Part shown: positions 1-7,864 of the stretch, piece after piece
How the letters are laid out: every line of letters begins with the position of its first letter
Numbering within the stretch: position 1 is the first letter of the stretch
Source: a virus
Length of the DNA stretch: 23,734 nt
IMG/VR virus record: IMGVR_UViG_3300009167_000126
Coordinates: 1 to 23,734 of that record
Reading direction: 5' to 3' (one strand)
Notes under the pieces: generated by a model
What the model was told of the DNA's origin: nothing
Database searches by the model: none
What the model saw: the letters and a program-made list of their open reading frames with translations, nothing else
Position numbers and translations under genes: made by a program

Positions 1-122
1 AGCATTGCTTGCCGATACACCTCAGCTTTGTTTCGCGTAGGAAAGTAACGGTCACGCGGCGGGATCACCATCCCACCGTCCTTATGCGTAACCGATACAT
101 GATACCGCCCGTGTCCTTGCAT
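1..122 (-). CDS. Hypothetical protein, 3' end outside the window
   Basis: A minus-strand reading frame starts with ATG at 122 and stays open for 40 codons to the left edge, beginning MQGHGRYHVSVTHKDGG. A GGAG ribosome-binding site at 129-132 lies about six bases before the ATG, inside the end of the upstream ATPase gene, so it is probably co-translated with that gene. The visible part has no recognised domain; it is basic and soluble with no membrane segment. The real length and function cannot be seen here. Confidence 0.6.
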   Translation of the reverse strand, partial: MQGHGRYHVSVTHKDGGMVIPPRDRYFPTRNKAEVYRQAM

Positions 123-130
123 TGTCACTC

Positions 131-1486
131 CTACTTGACGTGACCATCCTCAATCATCACCGATACGCCTTGGCCGTCTTCAGACACGTATTCCATCCAC
201 ACCTGAGCCTCGGCTTCTGTAGCCATCTTCCCTACTGTGGCTAACGACTCGTGGTCGAGCGTGTTACCATTTCGCACGAGTAATACTTTCAAAGACGGAT
301 TCAGTGCGAGTCCAATGGCTACAGAGATGTGCAACTGTTCTGAGGAGGATGCTTGCTCAAGCGGCAAACCATTGAACGTGACACCAGACTCTGATAAACC
401 AAGACCCTGCACGGGAAACCGTGCAGCTGTAAGCATCTGTTCTTTGGCTGCGTCAATGCTAGTGATCTCGTCAGTCTTTTCTTTCACGGCACGTTCAAGC
501 TCACTAAGCCTGGCCACGAGTGCATTACGCTTTTCATTGGCTTGCACTTGCTGATTAACTTTCTCGATGTCTGCAAGCTTCGTTTGCAAATCGAGTGTAT
601 CAGGAACAGCACTACGTGCCGTGCCTTCAGCTAACGTGGCATCTGACACCTTAGCCGCAATGATGCAAAGCTCACTGTCGAGTTCACCTGCTAGATTCTT
701 CGCATCATTGAGTTGTTTTGTCAATTTTGCAATCGTATCAAGCACCGTATCGTAACGCTGCTTGGTGGTTGCATACTGTTCTTTGACTGCGCGAAGCTCC
801 ATTGCGGCATCTGACGCGAGCTGACGACGCTGCTCAGCATCAGTCATCATCTTTGAAATGGCCGCAGTAGAGACACCTTCAGATGGTGCATCCTTAAAGA
901 ATGCCGCAGACTTCACAAGCACTTCTTGCTGCTTGAATTGCTTGTTAAGATCAGTGCGAAGCGCAAATGCCAGTGCACGCTGTTTGTTGAGTTCAGACTC
1001 ATCAATCCCAACGAGAGAACGAAGCACACTGGCCTGGTCTTTAGCCACGGAGTGCGCAAATGCCAACGGGTCGAATGTCAGACCGCTCAATAAACGGTCA
1101 AGCACATTCTGCGGTGACGGGTACTTGGCACCATCTTTATTAGTGACGACGAGAGTGGATGTAGTTGGCCCAAACGACAACACACAGTCCGCATGCATCG
1201 GGTCGTCAGGACTATGTGCGCCACAAGACCAATGCGGGTCACGTTTGAACTTACGTGTAATTGTCAATTCCTCGAGGTGCACAACCACTTTGGCTTCGGT
1301 CTCACCTTGTCGGATGGGTTCAGTGGGCACAAGTGCTTGCCCACCTAATGCATAGGCAATACTGTCAAGCACGCTTGACTTGCCCATGCCATTCTTGCCA
1401 CCGATGACAATCAAGTTGCCATCAGGTGCAATGTCAACCGCTGTGATGCGCTTGACATTCTCACTTTGTAGCCTGACAATCTTCAT
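131..1486 (-). CDS. SbcC/RecN-like AAA ATPase with coiled coil
   Basis: A 451-residue ATPase of the SMC/Rad50/RecN type found in many phages. The N-terminus has a clear P-loop, GGKNGMGKSS at residues 29-38. Residues of roughly 150-345 are rich in Lys, Glu, Ala and Leu and read as a two-stranded coiled coil. Near the C-terminus, SSSEQ (about 380) resembles the ABC signature, and a hydrophobic strand LKVLLVRNGNTLD stands where Walker B is expected. In that strand the usual acidic residue after LLV is not obvious, so ATP hydrolysis may be altered. Family members act on DNA ends or recombination intermediates, often with a nuclease partner; a DnaQ-like exonuclease is the gene just upstream. It has its own promoter, a GAGGTGA ribosome site and an ATG start. 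Confidence 0.85.
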   Translation of the reverse strand: MKIVRLQSENVKRITAVDIAPDGNLIVIGGKNGMGKSSVLDSIAYALGGQALVPTEPIRQGETEAKVVVHLEELTITRKFKRDPHWSCGAHSPDDPMHADCVLSFGPTTSTLVVTNKDGAKYPSPQNVLDRLLSGLTFDPLAFAHSVAKDQASVLRSLVGIDESELNKQRALAFALRTDLNKQFKQQEVLVKSAAFFKDAPSEGVSTAAISKMMTDAEQRRQLASDAAMELRAVKEQYATTKQRYDTVLDTIAKLTKQLNDAKNLAGELDSELCIIAAKVSDATLAEGTARSAVPDTLDLQTKLADIEKVNQQVQANEKRNALVARLSELERAVKEKTDEITSIDAAKEQMLTAARFPVQGLGLSESGVTFNGLPLEQASSSEQLHISVAIGLALNPSLKVLLVRNGNTLDHESLATVGKMATEAEAQVWMEYVSEDGQGVSVMIEDGHVK

Positions 1487-1503
1487 ACATTCACCTCACC
1501 CTA

Positions 1504-1534
1504 ATTATACCAATTAAACCGCACGAAATCTCAA
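1504..1534 (-). promoter_or_regulatory. Internal leftward promoter for the ATPase gene
   Basis: On the minus strand TATAAT occupies 1509-1504, preceded by TGG to give an extended -10 (TGGTATAAT). TTGAGA at 1534-1529 is a fair -35 with a long 19-base spacer. It lies in the 53-base gap between the exonuclease stop and the ATPase start, one of the few real gaps in this operon. Confidence 0.55.
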
Positions 1535-1539
1535 GCACT

Positions 1540-2337
1540 TCACGCACTCTCTGTACTTTTTCGCTCAGGATACTCACCCGCAGCTGCTTTCCGAATGATG
1601 TCTTTCGTGTCAGCAGGAAAGTCACCATTAAGCATCCATGTGAGATAGCCCTTTTCCATAAGTCGTAGTGACGTGCCACTGTGTCGACCAAAGTTGATAC
1701 ACGCTTCGTTGCCACGCCATACAATCTTTCCACGCTTATCTACGAAATTCGGATTACGTGGAAAACAATATGCGGAGAGTGCGGACACTGTGCGCGGAAT
1801 ATCAGTGAACTCTTGTAGTTGATGCGCGAGAATGTCAGTTGCCGCCTCAACATCAGCACCCGCATCATGGGCATCCTCGAATTTCTTACCGAGGAATCGT
1901 TCGTACGCATCTGACAGGCGGCGTGGTTCTGCAATCTGATAAATACGGTATGCATCGATGACGTCGCCCGTCTGTTCCCAATCCCAATCTCGACCTGCAC
2001 GACGAAATTCTGAACGAAGCATTTTCAAGTCAAACTCGACATTGTAGCCGCAAAAGTCGCAATTCACGAGTACACTGAAAAGCTTTGGTGCCATCGTTCG
2101 AAATGTGGGCGCGTCTTTTACATCGTCATTCTTGATGCCATGCACGGCGATTGCATCAGCGTGAATGTCTACACCCGGATTTACAAGACTCTTCCATGCG
2201 ATAGGTGGCTTCGTAGCTGAGTGCATCGTGATTGCAATTTGCACAATTCGGTCGTGGTCCACATGTGTACCTGTCGTTTCAAGATCAAGCACAGCAAGAG
2301 GACGTGTCAGTTGAAGGAGTTCTGCTAGATTTGTCAC
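1540..2337 (-). CDS. DnaQ-like 3'-5' exonuclease with C-terminal DUF3820-like segment
   Basis: A 265-residue DEDDh exonuclease. The motifs are Exo I DLETTG (D18, E20), Exo II in GYNVEFD (D103) and Exo III H157-x4-D162 (HDAGAD). This is the fold of the DNA polymerase III epsilon subunit, which removes mismatched 3' ends. Residues of about 205-255 (INFGRHSG...YLTWMLNGDF) look like the small DUF3820-type domain often fused to phage exonucleases. The start is GTG at 2337, with GGAGG four bases upstream, overlapping the cold-shock gene stop as GTGA. It could proofread for the phage polymerase, whose own exonuclease motifs are unusual, or process ends with the downstream ATPase. Confidence 0.88.
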   Translation of the reverse strand: MTNLAELLQLTRPLAVLDLETTGTHVDHDRIVQIAITMHSATKPPIAWKSLVNPGVDIHADAIAVHGIKNDDVKDAPTFRTMAPKLFSVLVNCDFCGYNVEFDLKMLRSEFRRAGRDWDWEQTGDVIDAYRIYQIAEPRRLSDAYERFLGKKFEDAHDAGADVEAATDILAHQLQEFTDIPRTVSALSAYCFPRNPNFVDKRGKIVWRGNEACINFGRHSGTSLRLMEKGYLTWMLNGDFPADTKDIIRKAAAGEYPERKSTESA

Positions 2338-2528
2338 GCAACCTCCGTAGCACGAGGACCTTTTTCAGTCGTCGTAGGAGTGAACGTCACCTTCTGTCCT
2401 TCGTGTAGCTGATTGAATTGATCTTTTTGTGTGAGGTCTCTCACGTGAAAGAAGCGTGACTGATTGTCCTCACCGAGTACGAATCCATAACCCTTAGTGA
2501 GGAAGACTTTCAAAATGACACCGTTCAT
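2334..2528 (-). CDS. Cold-shock domain protein
   Basis: A 64-residue single OB-fold protein of the CspA family. RNP1 is seen as KGYGFV (residues 12-17) and RNP2 as RFFHV (25-29), followed by the usual QKVTFTPTTTEKGPRATEV ending. Such proteins bind single-stranded RNA or DNA and melt secondary structure. It overlaps the exonuclease start by four bases and the pyrophosphohydrolase stop by four bases (ATGA). A GAGGTGG ribosome site sits just before the ATG. In a phage it could act as an RNA chaperone for phage transcripts or as a small single-strand binding factor; which one is not shown. Confidence 0.9.
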   Translation of the reverse strand: MNGVILKVFLTKGYGFVLGEDNQSRFFHVRDLTQKDQFNQLHEGQKVTFTPTTTEKGPRATEVA

Positions 2529-3031
2529 CGTTCCACCTCTTTATCAAACGGGAGCTTATAGCCTTTCCATCCGTGGTCCATCAAGACCTGCACGATGTCA
2601 GGCGGCTGCCAACCTTCTGGCTTGGTTACGTCGAATGCAGACCCACGCTTGCTGTCTTCAGCGCGTGATGCCCGAACCTTCGTCATGTTTGCGCGTTGCA
2701 CTTCAGCAAAGAGCGCAGGCCACGGCAGTCCGTGAAAGAGCGCTGTGCCAAGCGCGATGTACACGAGGTCCACCAACGCGTCAGCGATGTCCGGGAGTGA
2801 CTGCTTAGCATATGCTTCGCGTAATTCGTCCATCTCTTCTTGAAGAAACTTCAAACGAAAATCACGAACCTCATCAGAGACGAGATCGGGTAGTGCGTCA
2901 CCTATGGGAAGACCAAACTTTTCGTGAAATGCACGCACACTCTCAAAGTCTGATATCTTTGTTTTCTTCCTCTTCTCTTCTAAGTAGTCCGCAAGTTCGA
3001 CTTCTTCAAGCTTTTCAGAACGCTTACTCAT
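2525..3031 (-). CDS. MazG/dCTPase-like all-alpha NTP pyrophosphohydrolase
   Basis: A 168-residue protein of the all-alpha NTP pyrophosphatase superfamily (MazG, HisE/PRA-PH, dUTPase, T4 dCTPase). The metal-binding signature is EExxE at residues 65-69 (LQEEMDEL) followed by D84xxxD88 (DIADALVDLV). The family cleaves NTP to NMP plus pyrophosphate. The N-terminal 30 residues are highly charged. The context, an operon with a predicted dCMP hydroxymethylase and a dNMP kinase, suggests it may remove unmodified dCTP (as T4 gp56 does) and supply dCMP; this is inference, since the substrate cannot be read from the motif. ATG start with an AGGAG site. Confidence 0.78.
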   Translation of the reverse strand: MSKRSEKLEEVELADYLEEKRKKTKISDFESVRAFHEKFGLPIGDALPDLVSDEVRDFRLKFLQEEMDELREAYAKQSLPDIADALVDLVYIALGTALFHGLPWPALFAEVQRANMTKVRASRAEDSKRGSAFDVTKPEGWQPPDIVQVLMDHGWKGYKLPFDKEVER

Positions 3032-3039
3032 ACATTCTC

Positions 3040-4581
3040 CTATGCTTGAGCAAATGAAAGATTCCCGCTCTTGATGAGTTGCTTAATGTGCCATTCACAT
3101 GTCGTTGGGAGAATTGGCACACGCGGATCAATGATGCAGGCTGATACGGCCTCGAGTAAGGTTGGCTGATTCAAGCCATCCACGATGTCTAGAATGGCTA
3201 ATCTACGCGTATCAGTCAGGCCCGTGGTCAAATTATCACGATTGACAAGGACGATTCTGGAGCCATTTAAACGAGACGAGACTCGAATCGGTCCAGTGAC
3301 ATTGACTGTTCGTCCAGTCTTAGTCACACGTGGTTTCGGAATACGATGCATCGGGATTTCAGCTTCAAATGAAACCGGACCTGTGGTGATATTCTCAGGC
3401 TCTTCGTGGTCATACAGTTGTGGCAGAGCTGTGTCACGTTCCCACCAGTCCTTCTTCTTGATTCTAAAGTCCGCAATCTGCTCCGGTCCCACCTCGAGTT
3501 GATACCCAGCGTCATGCTGATTGTTCATGCCGTCTGAAACACCAAGATGCTTGGCGAGCATCTCGATAATCCAATGCGCAATTGGCGGCATCACACCTTT
3601 ACTCAAACCTGTGCGCATGTTCTTACGATAGTTCCGAGGAGACTCTAGGAACACATACTCTGCAGGGAAACCCATGAGCACCTTAAATGCGTTCTCACTC
3701 ATACAGCGCCCGTTGATGTGCCAGAAGCTTCCACCCATAATGACTGGCGCAAATCCATTCGGATCGATGAAGCACAGTGCACCCTGGCCGAAGTCACCGA
3801 TGCATCGAATCCGCATGATGTCTTTTTCGTACGAATATGCAGACTCTTGCTTGAACTTCACTTCCCATAGCACACTTGCTAGTGAACGTGTTCCATACGG
3901 TGGGTCTTGCGGCTCGAACAATTTTCGCAGGTCGTCATGTGTGCACCCGTTAGCCAGTAGTCGCTCCATCTGTCTCGTCAGCAGGACATCCTGGTTGCCA
4001 GCCGATGGACCATCTTCGTAGCCCGTGATGACCTCTTTAACGGTCTTGTAACGTGGTGTAATAGTCAGCTTCATCGTCTCTGGAGCGGCATCCTTCTTGA
4101 CCCAAACGAACCAGCATCGTTCACGCCATTGGGCACCGAACATAATGCCGTTCTCGATGATGCGATATAGGTGATACCCATACTTCTCGGCATACGCGGT
4201 GTGCACATTCCACGCACCCGGCAATGCACCAAGCACAGATTCGATAGCAATAGCCTTTGCATTGTTGCCCATCGCATAGTTCAAGATCACCTTCGTACAC
4301 GCAAACGCGTCACTGTCGACACCACGTGCAGTTGGCGAATTATTCGCCAAACTGAAGGCCGAGCAGGGTGGATGTGCTACCACAACTGTATCTGACAAAT
4401 CTTGTGCCGGCCAATCCTGTGCATATGACACAAACTTCAACGACGGAAAATTATGCTTCTGCACATCGTGAAAGAAGCCTTTGTCCTCGTAGGAACCGAT
4501 GATGTCCGACCCATACGTAGATGCACCAAGCGTAATGGAACCTGCGTAGGAATTGATGACAAGGGTCTTAAGCATACTCAT
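3040..4581 (-). CDS. C5-cytosine DNA methyltransferase with long C-terminal extension
   Basis: A 513-residue protein with the motifs of DNA cytosine-5 methyltransferases. Motif I is degenerate (INSYAGSITLGAS, from residue 9); motif IV is PPCS with the catalytic Cys at residue 73; motif VI is ESV (114-116) instead of the usual ENV; motif VIII is QWRER (151-155); motif X is near residue 330 (SKGVMPPIAHWIIEML). The glutamate that protonates the base is kept. Residues of about 345-513 form an extra region with no recognised domain, which may contact DNA or a partner. ATG start, overlapping the nuclease stop by four bases. If the phage really replaces dC with hydroxymethyl-dC, an ordinary C5 methyltransferase would be redundant, so its true substrate is open. 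Confidence 0.82.
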   Translation of the reverse strand: MSMLKTLVINSYAGSITLGASTYGSDIIGSYEDKGFFHDVQKHNFPSLKFVSYAQDWPAQDLSDTVVVAHPPCSAFSLANNSPTARGVDSDAFACTKVILNYAMGNNAKAIAIESVLGALPGAWNVHTAYAEKYGYHLYRIIENGIMFGAQWRERCWFVWVKKDAAPETMKLTITPRYKTVKEVITGYEDGPSAGNQDVLLTRQMERLLANGCTHDDLRKLFEPQDPPYGTRSLASVLWEVKFKQESAYSYEKDIMRIRCIGDFGQGALCFIDPNGFAPVIMGGSFWHINGRCMSENAFKVLMGFPAEYVFLESPRNYRKNMRTGLSKGVMPPIAHWIIEMLAKHLGVSDGMNNQHDAGYQLEVGPEQIADFRIKKKDWWERDTALPQLYDHEEPENITTGPVSFEAEIPMHRIPKPRVTKTGRTVNVTGPIRVSSRLNGSRIVLVNRDNLTTGLTDTRRLAILDIVDGLNQPTLLEAVSACIIDPRVPILPTTCEWHIKQLIKSGNLSFAQA

Positions 4582-4955
4582 TCGTGTATCCTCATGATGA
4601 AATCAATGACGAATTGATGGTCGAAACCTTCGACCCATGCACCCGCTAACGTCTTGATTTCACCCGGGTGTACGATGCCTGTTCTTCGGATCCCGCCCTC
4701 CTCGTGATAGATGATGTAGTACGCAATGCCTGCTCGACCTAAACGAAGCATCGCAAGCTCTTGTGCACCGCGTGAACGCACGTGTGGGTTCGCATACTTG
4801 GCCTCCCACCAGCTTGTGATCTTATTGCCTGTCACTGACATATCGGGAATGCCTACACGAAACCGATCTTCGTGTCGAAGCACAACATAGTTCTTATGCT
4901 GTGTTCGTAGCTTCAATACAAGCTTCGCTTTCAGTTCAGCTTCAGTCACACTCAT
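4578..4955 (-). CDS. PD-(D/E)XK nuclease, VRR-NUC-like
   Basis: A small nuclease of about 125 residues. It shows the PD-(D/E)XK core: an N-terminal Glu helix (TEAELKAKL), then GIPD, then WWEAK some ten residues later, then QELAML and a hydrophobic strand IAYYIIYHEE. This layout matches VRR-NUC and Holliday-junction-resolvase-like phage nucleases. The start is uncertain. ATG at 4955 touches GGGGAG with no spacer, while GTG at 4949 has GGGGAG at an ideal six-base distance and overlaps the methyltransferase stop by eight bases. A TTG at 4994 is possible but has no ribosome site. It is flanked by two DNA methyltransferases, an arrangement resembling a restriction-modification set. Confidence 0.75.
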   Translation of the reverse strand: MSVTEAELKAKLVLKLRTQHKNYVVLRHEDRFRVGIPDMSVTGNKITSWWEAKYANPHVRSRGAQELAMLRLGRAGIAYYIIYHEEGGIRRTGIVHPGEIKTLAGAWVEGFDHQFVIDFIMRIHE

Positions 4956-5523
4956 CTCCCCAAGTAGTCCAACCTGGTCGTTGATGACGTGCAAAAAGTT
5001 CGAGGTATGGTCCGGGTGTTACACGCTCTATAAGCTTATATGCACTTTCTGGTTTACGTGAATGTCGTGTGCGTGATTCCAGAAGTACATCACCCTCGAA
5101 GAATACGTTAGGTGTTGCATTATCACGCACAAGATACGTCACGGCACCACGTGTAGCAAGTATCAAATGCTCTGTACATCCACGTGTATAATGCCCAAGA
5201 CCGATATTAAGTTTGAACGTAGAATCGACGATGCGACCTTTCACCCATGTAATAAGTTGCTTTGGTTTGAAGCCCCAAGCTTCACACACGGCTACACCCG
5301 CGCCACTCAACAAGAATGGATTTGTAACCCATAACCAAAGAAAGCCATCATGTGCACGCTTGAATCCAGCAATGGTATCATTCGTCTTATCGCATAGCGC
5401 ACAAATGTCTAGCACTGACATTGTGCGATATTGACTGTCGCTTGAACGCTGCACGCCGTCTTTCATAGCAGACAACTTATCGTTGTATGACCACGGTGGG
5501 TCTGCCAGGAATGTGGTATACAT
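4942..5523 (-). CDS. MT-A70 family adenine-N6 DNA methyltransferase
   Basis: A 193-residue methyltransferase with DPPW at residues 8-11, the catalytic motif IV of MT-A70 enzymes. Further family marks are FLWLWVTNPFL (about 61-71), the GFKPKQLITWVKG segment, HYTRGCTEHLILATRG, and the C-terminal HSRKPESAYKLIERVTPGPYLELFARHQRPGWTTWGDE, which carries the AdoMet-pocket end of the fold. It methylates the N6 of adenine, here probably phage DNA, to protect it from host restriction. ATG start, two bases from the preceding stop, with only a weak ribosome site, so translation is probably coupled. Confidence 0.92.
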   Translation of the reverse strand: MYTTFLADPPWSYNDKLSAMKDGVQRSSDSQYRTMSVLDICALCDKTNDTIAGFKRAHDGFLWLWVTNPFLLSGAGVAVCEAWGFKPKQLITWVKGRIVDSTFKLNIGLGHYTRGCTEHLILATRGAVTYLVRDNATPNVFFEGDVLLESRTRHSRKPESAYKLIERVTPGPYLELFARHQRPGWTTWGDECD

Positions 5524-5524
5524 G

Positions 5525-5734
5525 TTAATTCACGTTCGGATTAAACTTGTCATCAGTGAATGTCGTCGTCATAATCACGCGTACATACACGCTCTTATCA
5601 TCGACATCCATACTTTTGCCGAATTGCACGTCTTTCACAACAAGATGAGCTGTAGCCCCGTCTTGCATTATGATAATAAACGTGTCTTCAAACAATGCTT
5701 CTTTGAGCTTCTCTGCCTTCTCTTGTGCGGTCAT
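5525..5734 (-). CDS. Hypothetical protein
   Basis: A 69-residue soluble protein starting MTAQEKAEKLKEALFEDTF. It has an N-terminal helix rich in Lys and Glu followed by likely beta strands (FIIIMQDG, TAHLVVKDVQF, SVYVRVIMTTTF). Nothing in it is recognised. The ATG overlaps the polymerase stop by four bases (ATGA) and has a GGGAG ribosome site, so it is probably a real, coupled gene. Its place between the polymerase and the methyltransferases gives no firm clue to its role. Confidence 0.65.
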   Translation of the reverse strand: MTAQEKAEKLKEALFEDTFIIIMQDGATAHLVVKDVQFGKSMDVDDKSVYVRVIMTTTFTDDKFNPNVN

Positions 5735-7746
5735 CGACTTCTCCCACCACGCGTGGCATCTGCTACACCTTTAGGAAATGGATGCTCCTCAAGCGGCATC
5801 GGTTTGCAGTCTGCCCAGTTGTGCCCAATCTTTGTGTCCCAAAGAATCGGAATCTCGAACTCTGGAAATGACTGGCTGTTGAGAATGTTCGTGATGAGCT
5901 GTGCTGACTCTTTGCTTGGCACATCTCCCACAAGTTCATCGTGCACAGTCATCCTTGGAACGAATCCCGTTTCCTTACGAGTGCGATGCAATTCAACCAT
6001 CTTTTGCTTGAGCACATCCGCAGCACTTCCTTGCACCACACCATTAAATGCTTTGTGTAAACGCTGACGATCTGGGAATCGCATGCGTCTTCCGAGGATG
6101 GTCTTCACATAGCCACGTTCTCTCGCCAACTGACTGGCCTTTTCAAGCAGTGGCCTGACCTCGGGCATCTCTTGTGCGTAAATGCGGTCGATCTCTAATG
6201 TCTGTTTGAGCAGGTAATGCTCACGCGGCACCGGTCTATTCGGGTACTCTTGGTTAAGCGCGTCAGCCTGTGATGCAGTGATGTGGCCAAGCATGAGTGC
6301 CAGCTTCACGATCCCACCACCATAGACTCGCATGAAGTTCATATTCTTCTGCTGCTTATACGTGAGGTCTGGCTTATATGGTTTTAGCATCTCCCAGATA
6401 TGGTGGTGAAACCGCAGGTCAGGGTTCTCACGATACGCACGAAGCAACTTCGGTGACCGCGTGTAATCTGCAAAGATACGATACTCGATTTGCTTTGCAT
6501 CTGCGGCCAACATCAGACCTGTGCTCGGAATGAATAGCTTGCGAATCAGAAAGATCTCGTCGTCATGTGACGCGTCATCTTCGTCGTAGCCCCACGTCAC
6601 TCGCTGCTTCTCTGTGGCCATAACTTGCTGAATGTTCGCGCCAATCTTCTCTTTGCCAATCTTGATGGCTGAACTCGAAAACCGTCCAGAGATTGTGCCG
6701 CCTTCGTCTGAACGTAATTGATGAAGCGCGAATCGTAAGAGACTGTCTGGACCGATAGTCGCGTAGTACTTTCCCAAGTACTTACTTCGGAGACTACTTA
6801 ACTTACCTGCGCGCCTTGCAAGCTTCACGACTGGATGCTCGATGTCCTTGATAATCGCGTCAGTAAAACTCCCGCGTCGTTCGTTCTCGTCTAGATCCCG
6901 TGTGGTCTCTGTGAACTCTTGAATGGGTATGCCAAGCTTCTTGAAGAGGGCTGTCCACGCGGTGTTCTTATCCGGGTTGAAATCGATGCCACTCTCTTGT
7001 CGAATGTGATAGCAAATGCGAAGATATTCCTGCTCTGACTTCTTCACCCACTGCTTCAATAATCCCATATCAATGAGTGCGGCATTACGTTCCATCTCTG
7101 CCGTGGCATAGATGCAATTGTTCTCGAGCTCAACCACTCGCATCAAGCCTTGCTCACGAAGCTGCGGCAGGAACAATGCACTAAGCTTAAAAACCTGTCG
7201 CACGTCAGCCATCGCCCGCACAGCGATCATGCCTGCGGGATACTCTGCCATGCGCGACCCATCAAGTTCCTCACCGTTAATCCGCGTGACCTTCTGTTCG
7301 TCAGGAAGGAACTCGTCGCACAACGCCTGCAAACTGAATGTCCGACGATGATCGTCAAGCAGCGCGGCGTAGTGTGCCACATCCGCAACGGTGTTGCCTT
7401 GCTCCTCGAAATCAATCCCCCACGATCTCGCCATATGGCACTCAAATTTGGTGTTGAGATTGATGATGTGCTTGCTGCGTACCTCTCGCTTAAACCACTC
7501 CTTCACAATGGCCTCATCGAGATTGCCACCACCGTGGTGACCCCACGGCAAGTAACCCGTGCGACCATCAGGCAAGTAATAGGCCACACCTACTGGACGA
7601 TGCTGCTCCCACCACTTGAGACCCGTCGTCTCAAAGTCTAAGTACACCTCGTGCACACCTGTCAACGAAGGTGGTGCCTCGGGCTCCCACTCGCCATAGC
7701 GCACTGCCCTGTCCTCCGCGTGTATGAGGTCAAACAAGTCAGTCAT
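5731..7746 (-). CDS. Family A DNA polymerase with 3'-5' exonuclease domain
   Basis: A 671-residue replicative PolA-type enzyme without a 5' nuclease domain. Exonuclease domain: Exo I DFETTG (D37, E39); Exo II NLNTKFE (N98, F101, E102, where Asp is usual); Exo III D181 with Arg four residues before it where Tyr is usual. Polymerase domain: motif A AADAKQIEYR (about 413), motif B KNMNFMRVYGGG (about 460, Phe in the O-helix position), and motif C VHDE (about 600). Motifs A and C supply the two catalytic aspartates. The changed exonuclease residues may reduce or tune proofreading. Its ATG lies inside the end of the 41-codon upstream gene and has little ribosome site of its own. Confidence 0.95.
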   Translation of the reverse strand: MTDLFDLIHAEDRAVRYGEWEPEAPPSLTGVHEVYLDFETTGLKWWEQHRPVGVAYYLPDGRTGYLPWGHHGGGNLDEAIVKEWFKREVRSKHIINLNTKFECHMARSWGIDFEEQGNTVADVAHYAALLDDHRRTFSLQALCDEFLPDEQKVTRINGEELDGSRMAEYPAGMIAVRAMADVRQVFKLSALFLPQLREQGLMRVVELENNCIYATAEMERNAALIDMGLLKQWVKKSEQEYLRICYHIRQESGIDFNPDKNTAWTALFKKLGIPIQEFTETTRDLDENERRGSFTDAIIKDIEHPVVKLARRAGKLSSLRSKYLGKYYATIGPDSLLRFALHQLRSDEGGTISGRFSSSAIKIGKEKIGANIQQVMATEKQRVTWGYDEDDASHDDEIFLIRKLFIPSTGLMLAADAKQIEYRIFADYTRSPKLLRAYRENPDLRFHHHIWEMLKPYKPDLTYKQQKNMNFMRVYGGGIVKLALMLGHITASQADALNQEYPNRPVPREHYLLKQTLEIDRIYAQEMPEVRPLLEKASQLARERGYVKTILGRRMRFPDRQRLHKAFNGVVQGSAADVLKQKMVELHRTRKETGFVPRMTVHDELVGDVPSKESAQLITNILNSQSFPEFEIPILWDTKIGHNWADCKPMPLEEHPFPKGVADATRGGRSR

Positions 7747-7864
7747 GCTTACTGGCCCACATCACGAATCGAATGAATCCGAAGATGACAATGAATAAGA
7801 TGAGCGCACCAATCATCTCGCCATCCTTGGGTGTCCATCCTAAGAATTTCACGACATCATTCAT
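7739..7864 (-). CDS. 41-residue single-pass membrane protein
   Basis: This short frame runs from ATG 7864 to a TGA at 7741-7739. It overlaps the deaminase stop by four bases (ATGA) and the polymerase start by eight. The product begins MNDVVKFLGWTPKDGEMIG and has one strongly hydrophobic helix, ALILFIVIFGFIRFVMW, ending in a short polar tail (ASKHD). The perfect fit into an overlapping gene chain argues that it is translated. No family is recognised. It may be a membrane anchor, or mainly a coupling cistron that delivers ribosomes to the polymerase start; both are inference. Confidence 0.6.
   Translation of the reverse strand: MNDVVKFLGWTPKDGEMIGALILFIVIFGFIRFVMWASKHD

Noticed and set aside
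4578-4994. TTG start at 4994 for the small nuclease
   Set aside because: No ribosome site precedes it, and it would add 13 residues deep in the methyltransferase gene; ATG 4955 or GTG 4949 fit better.
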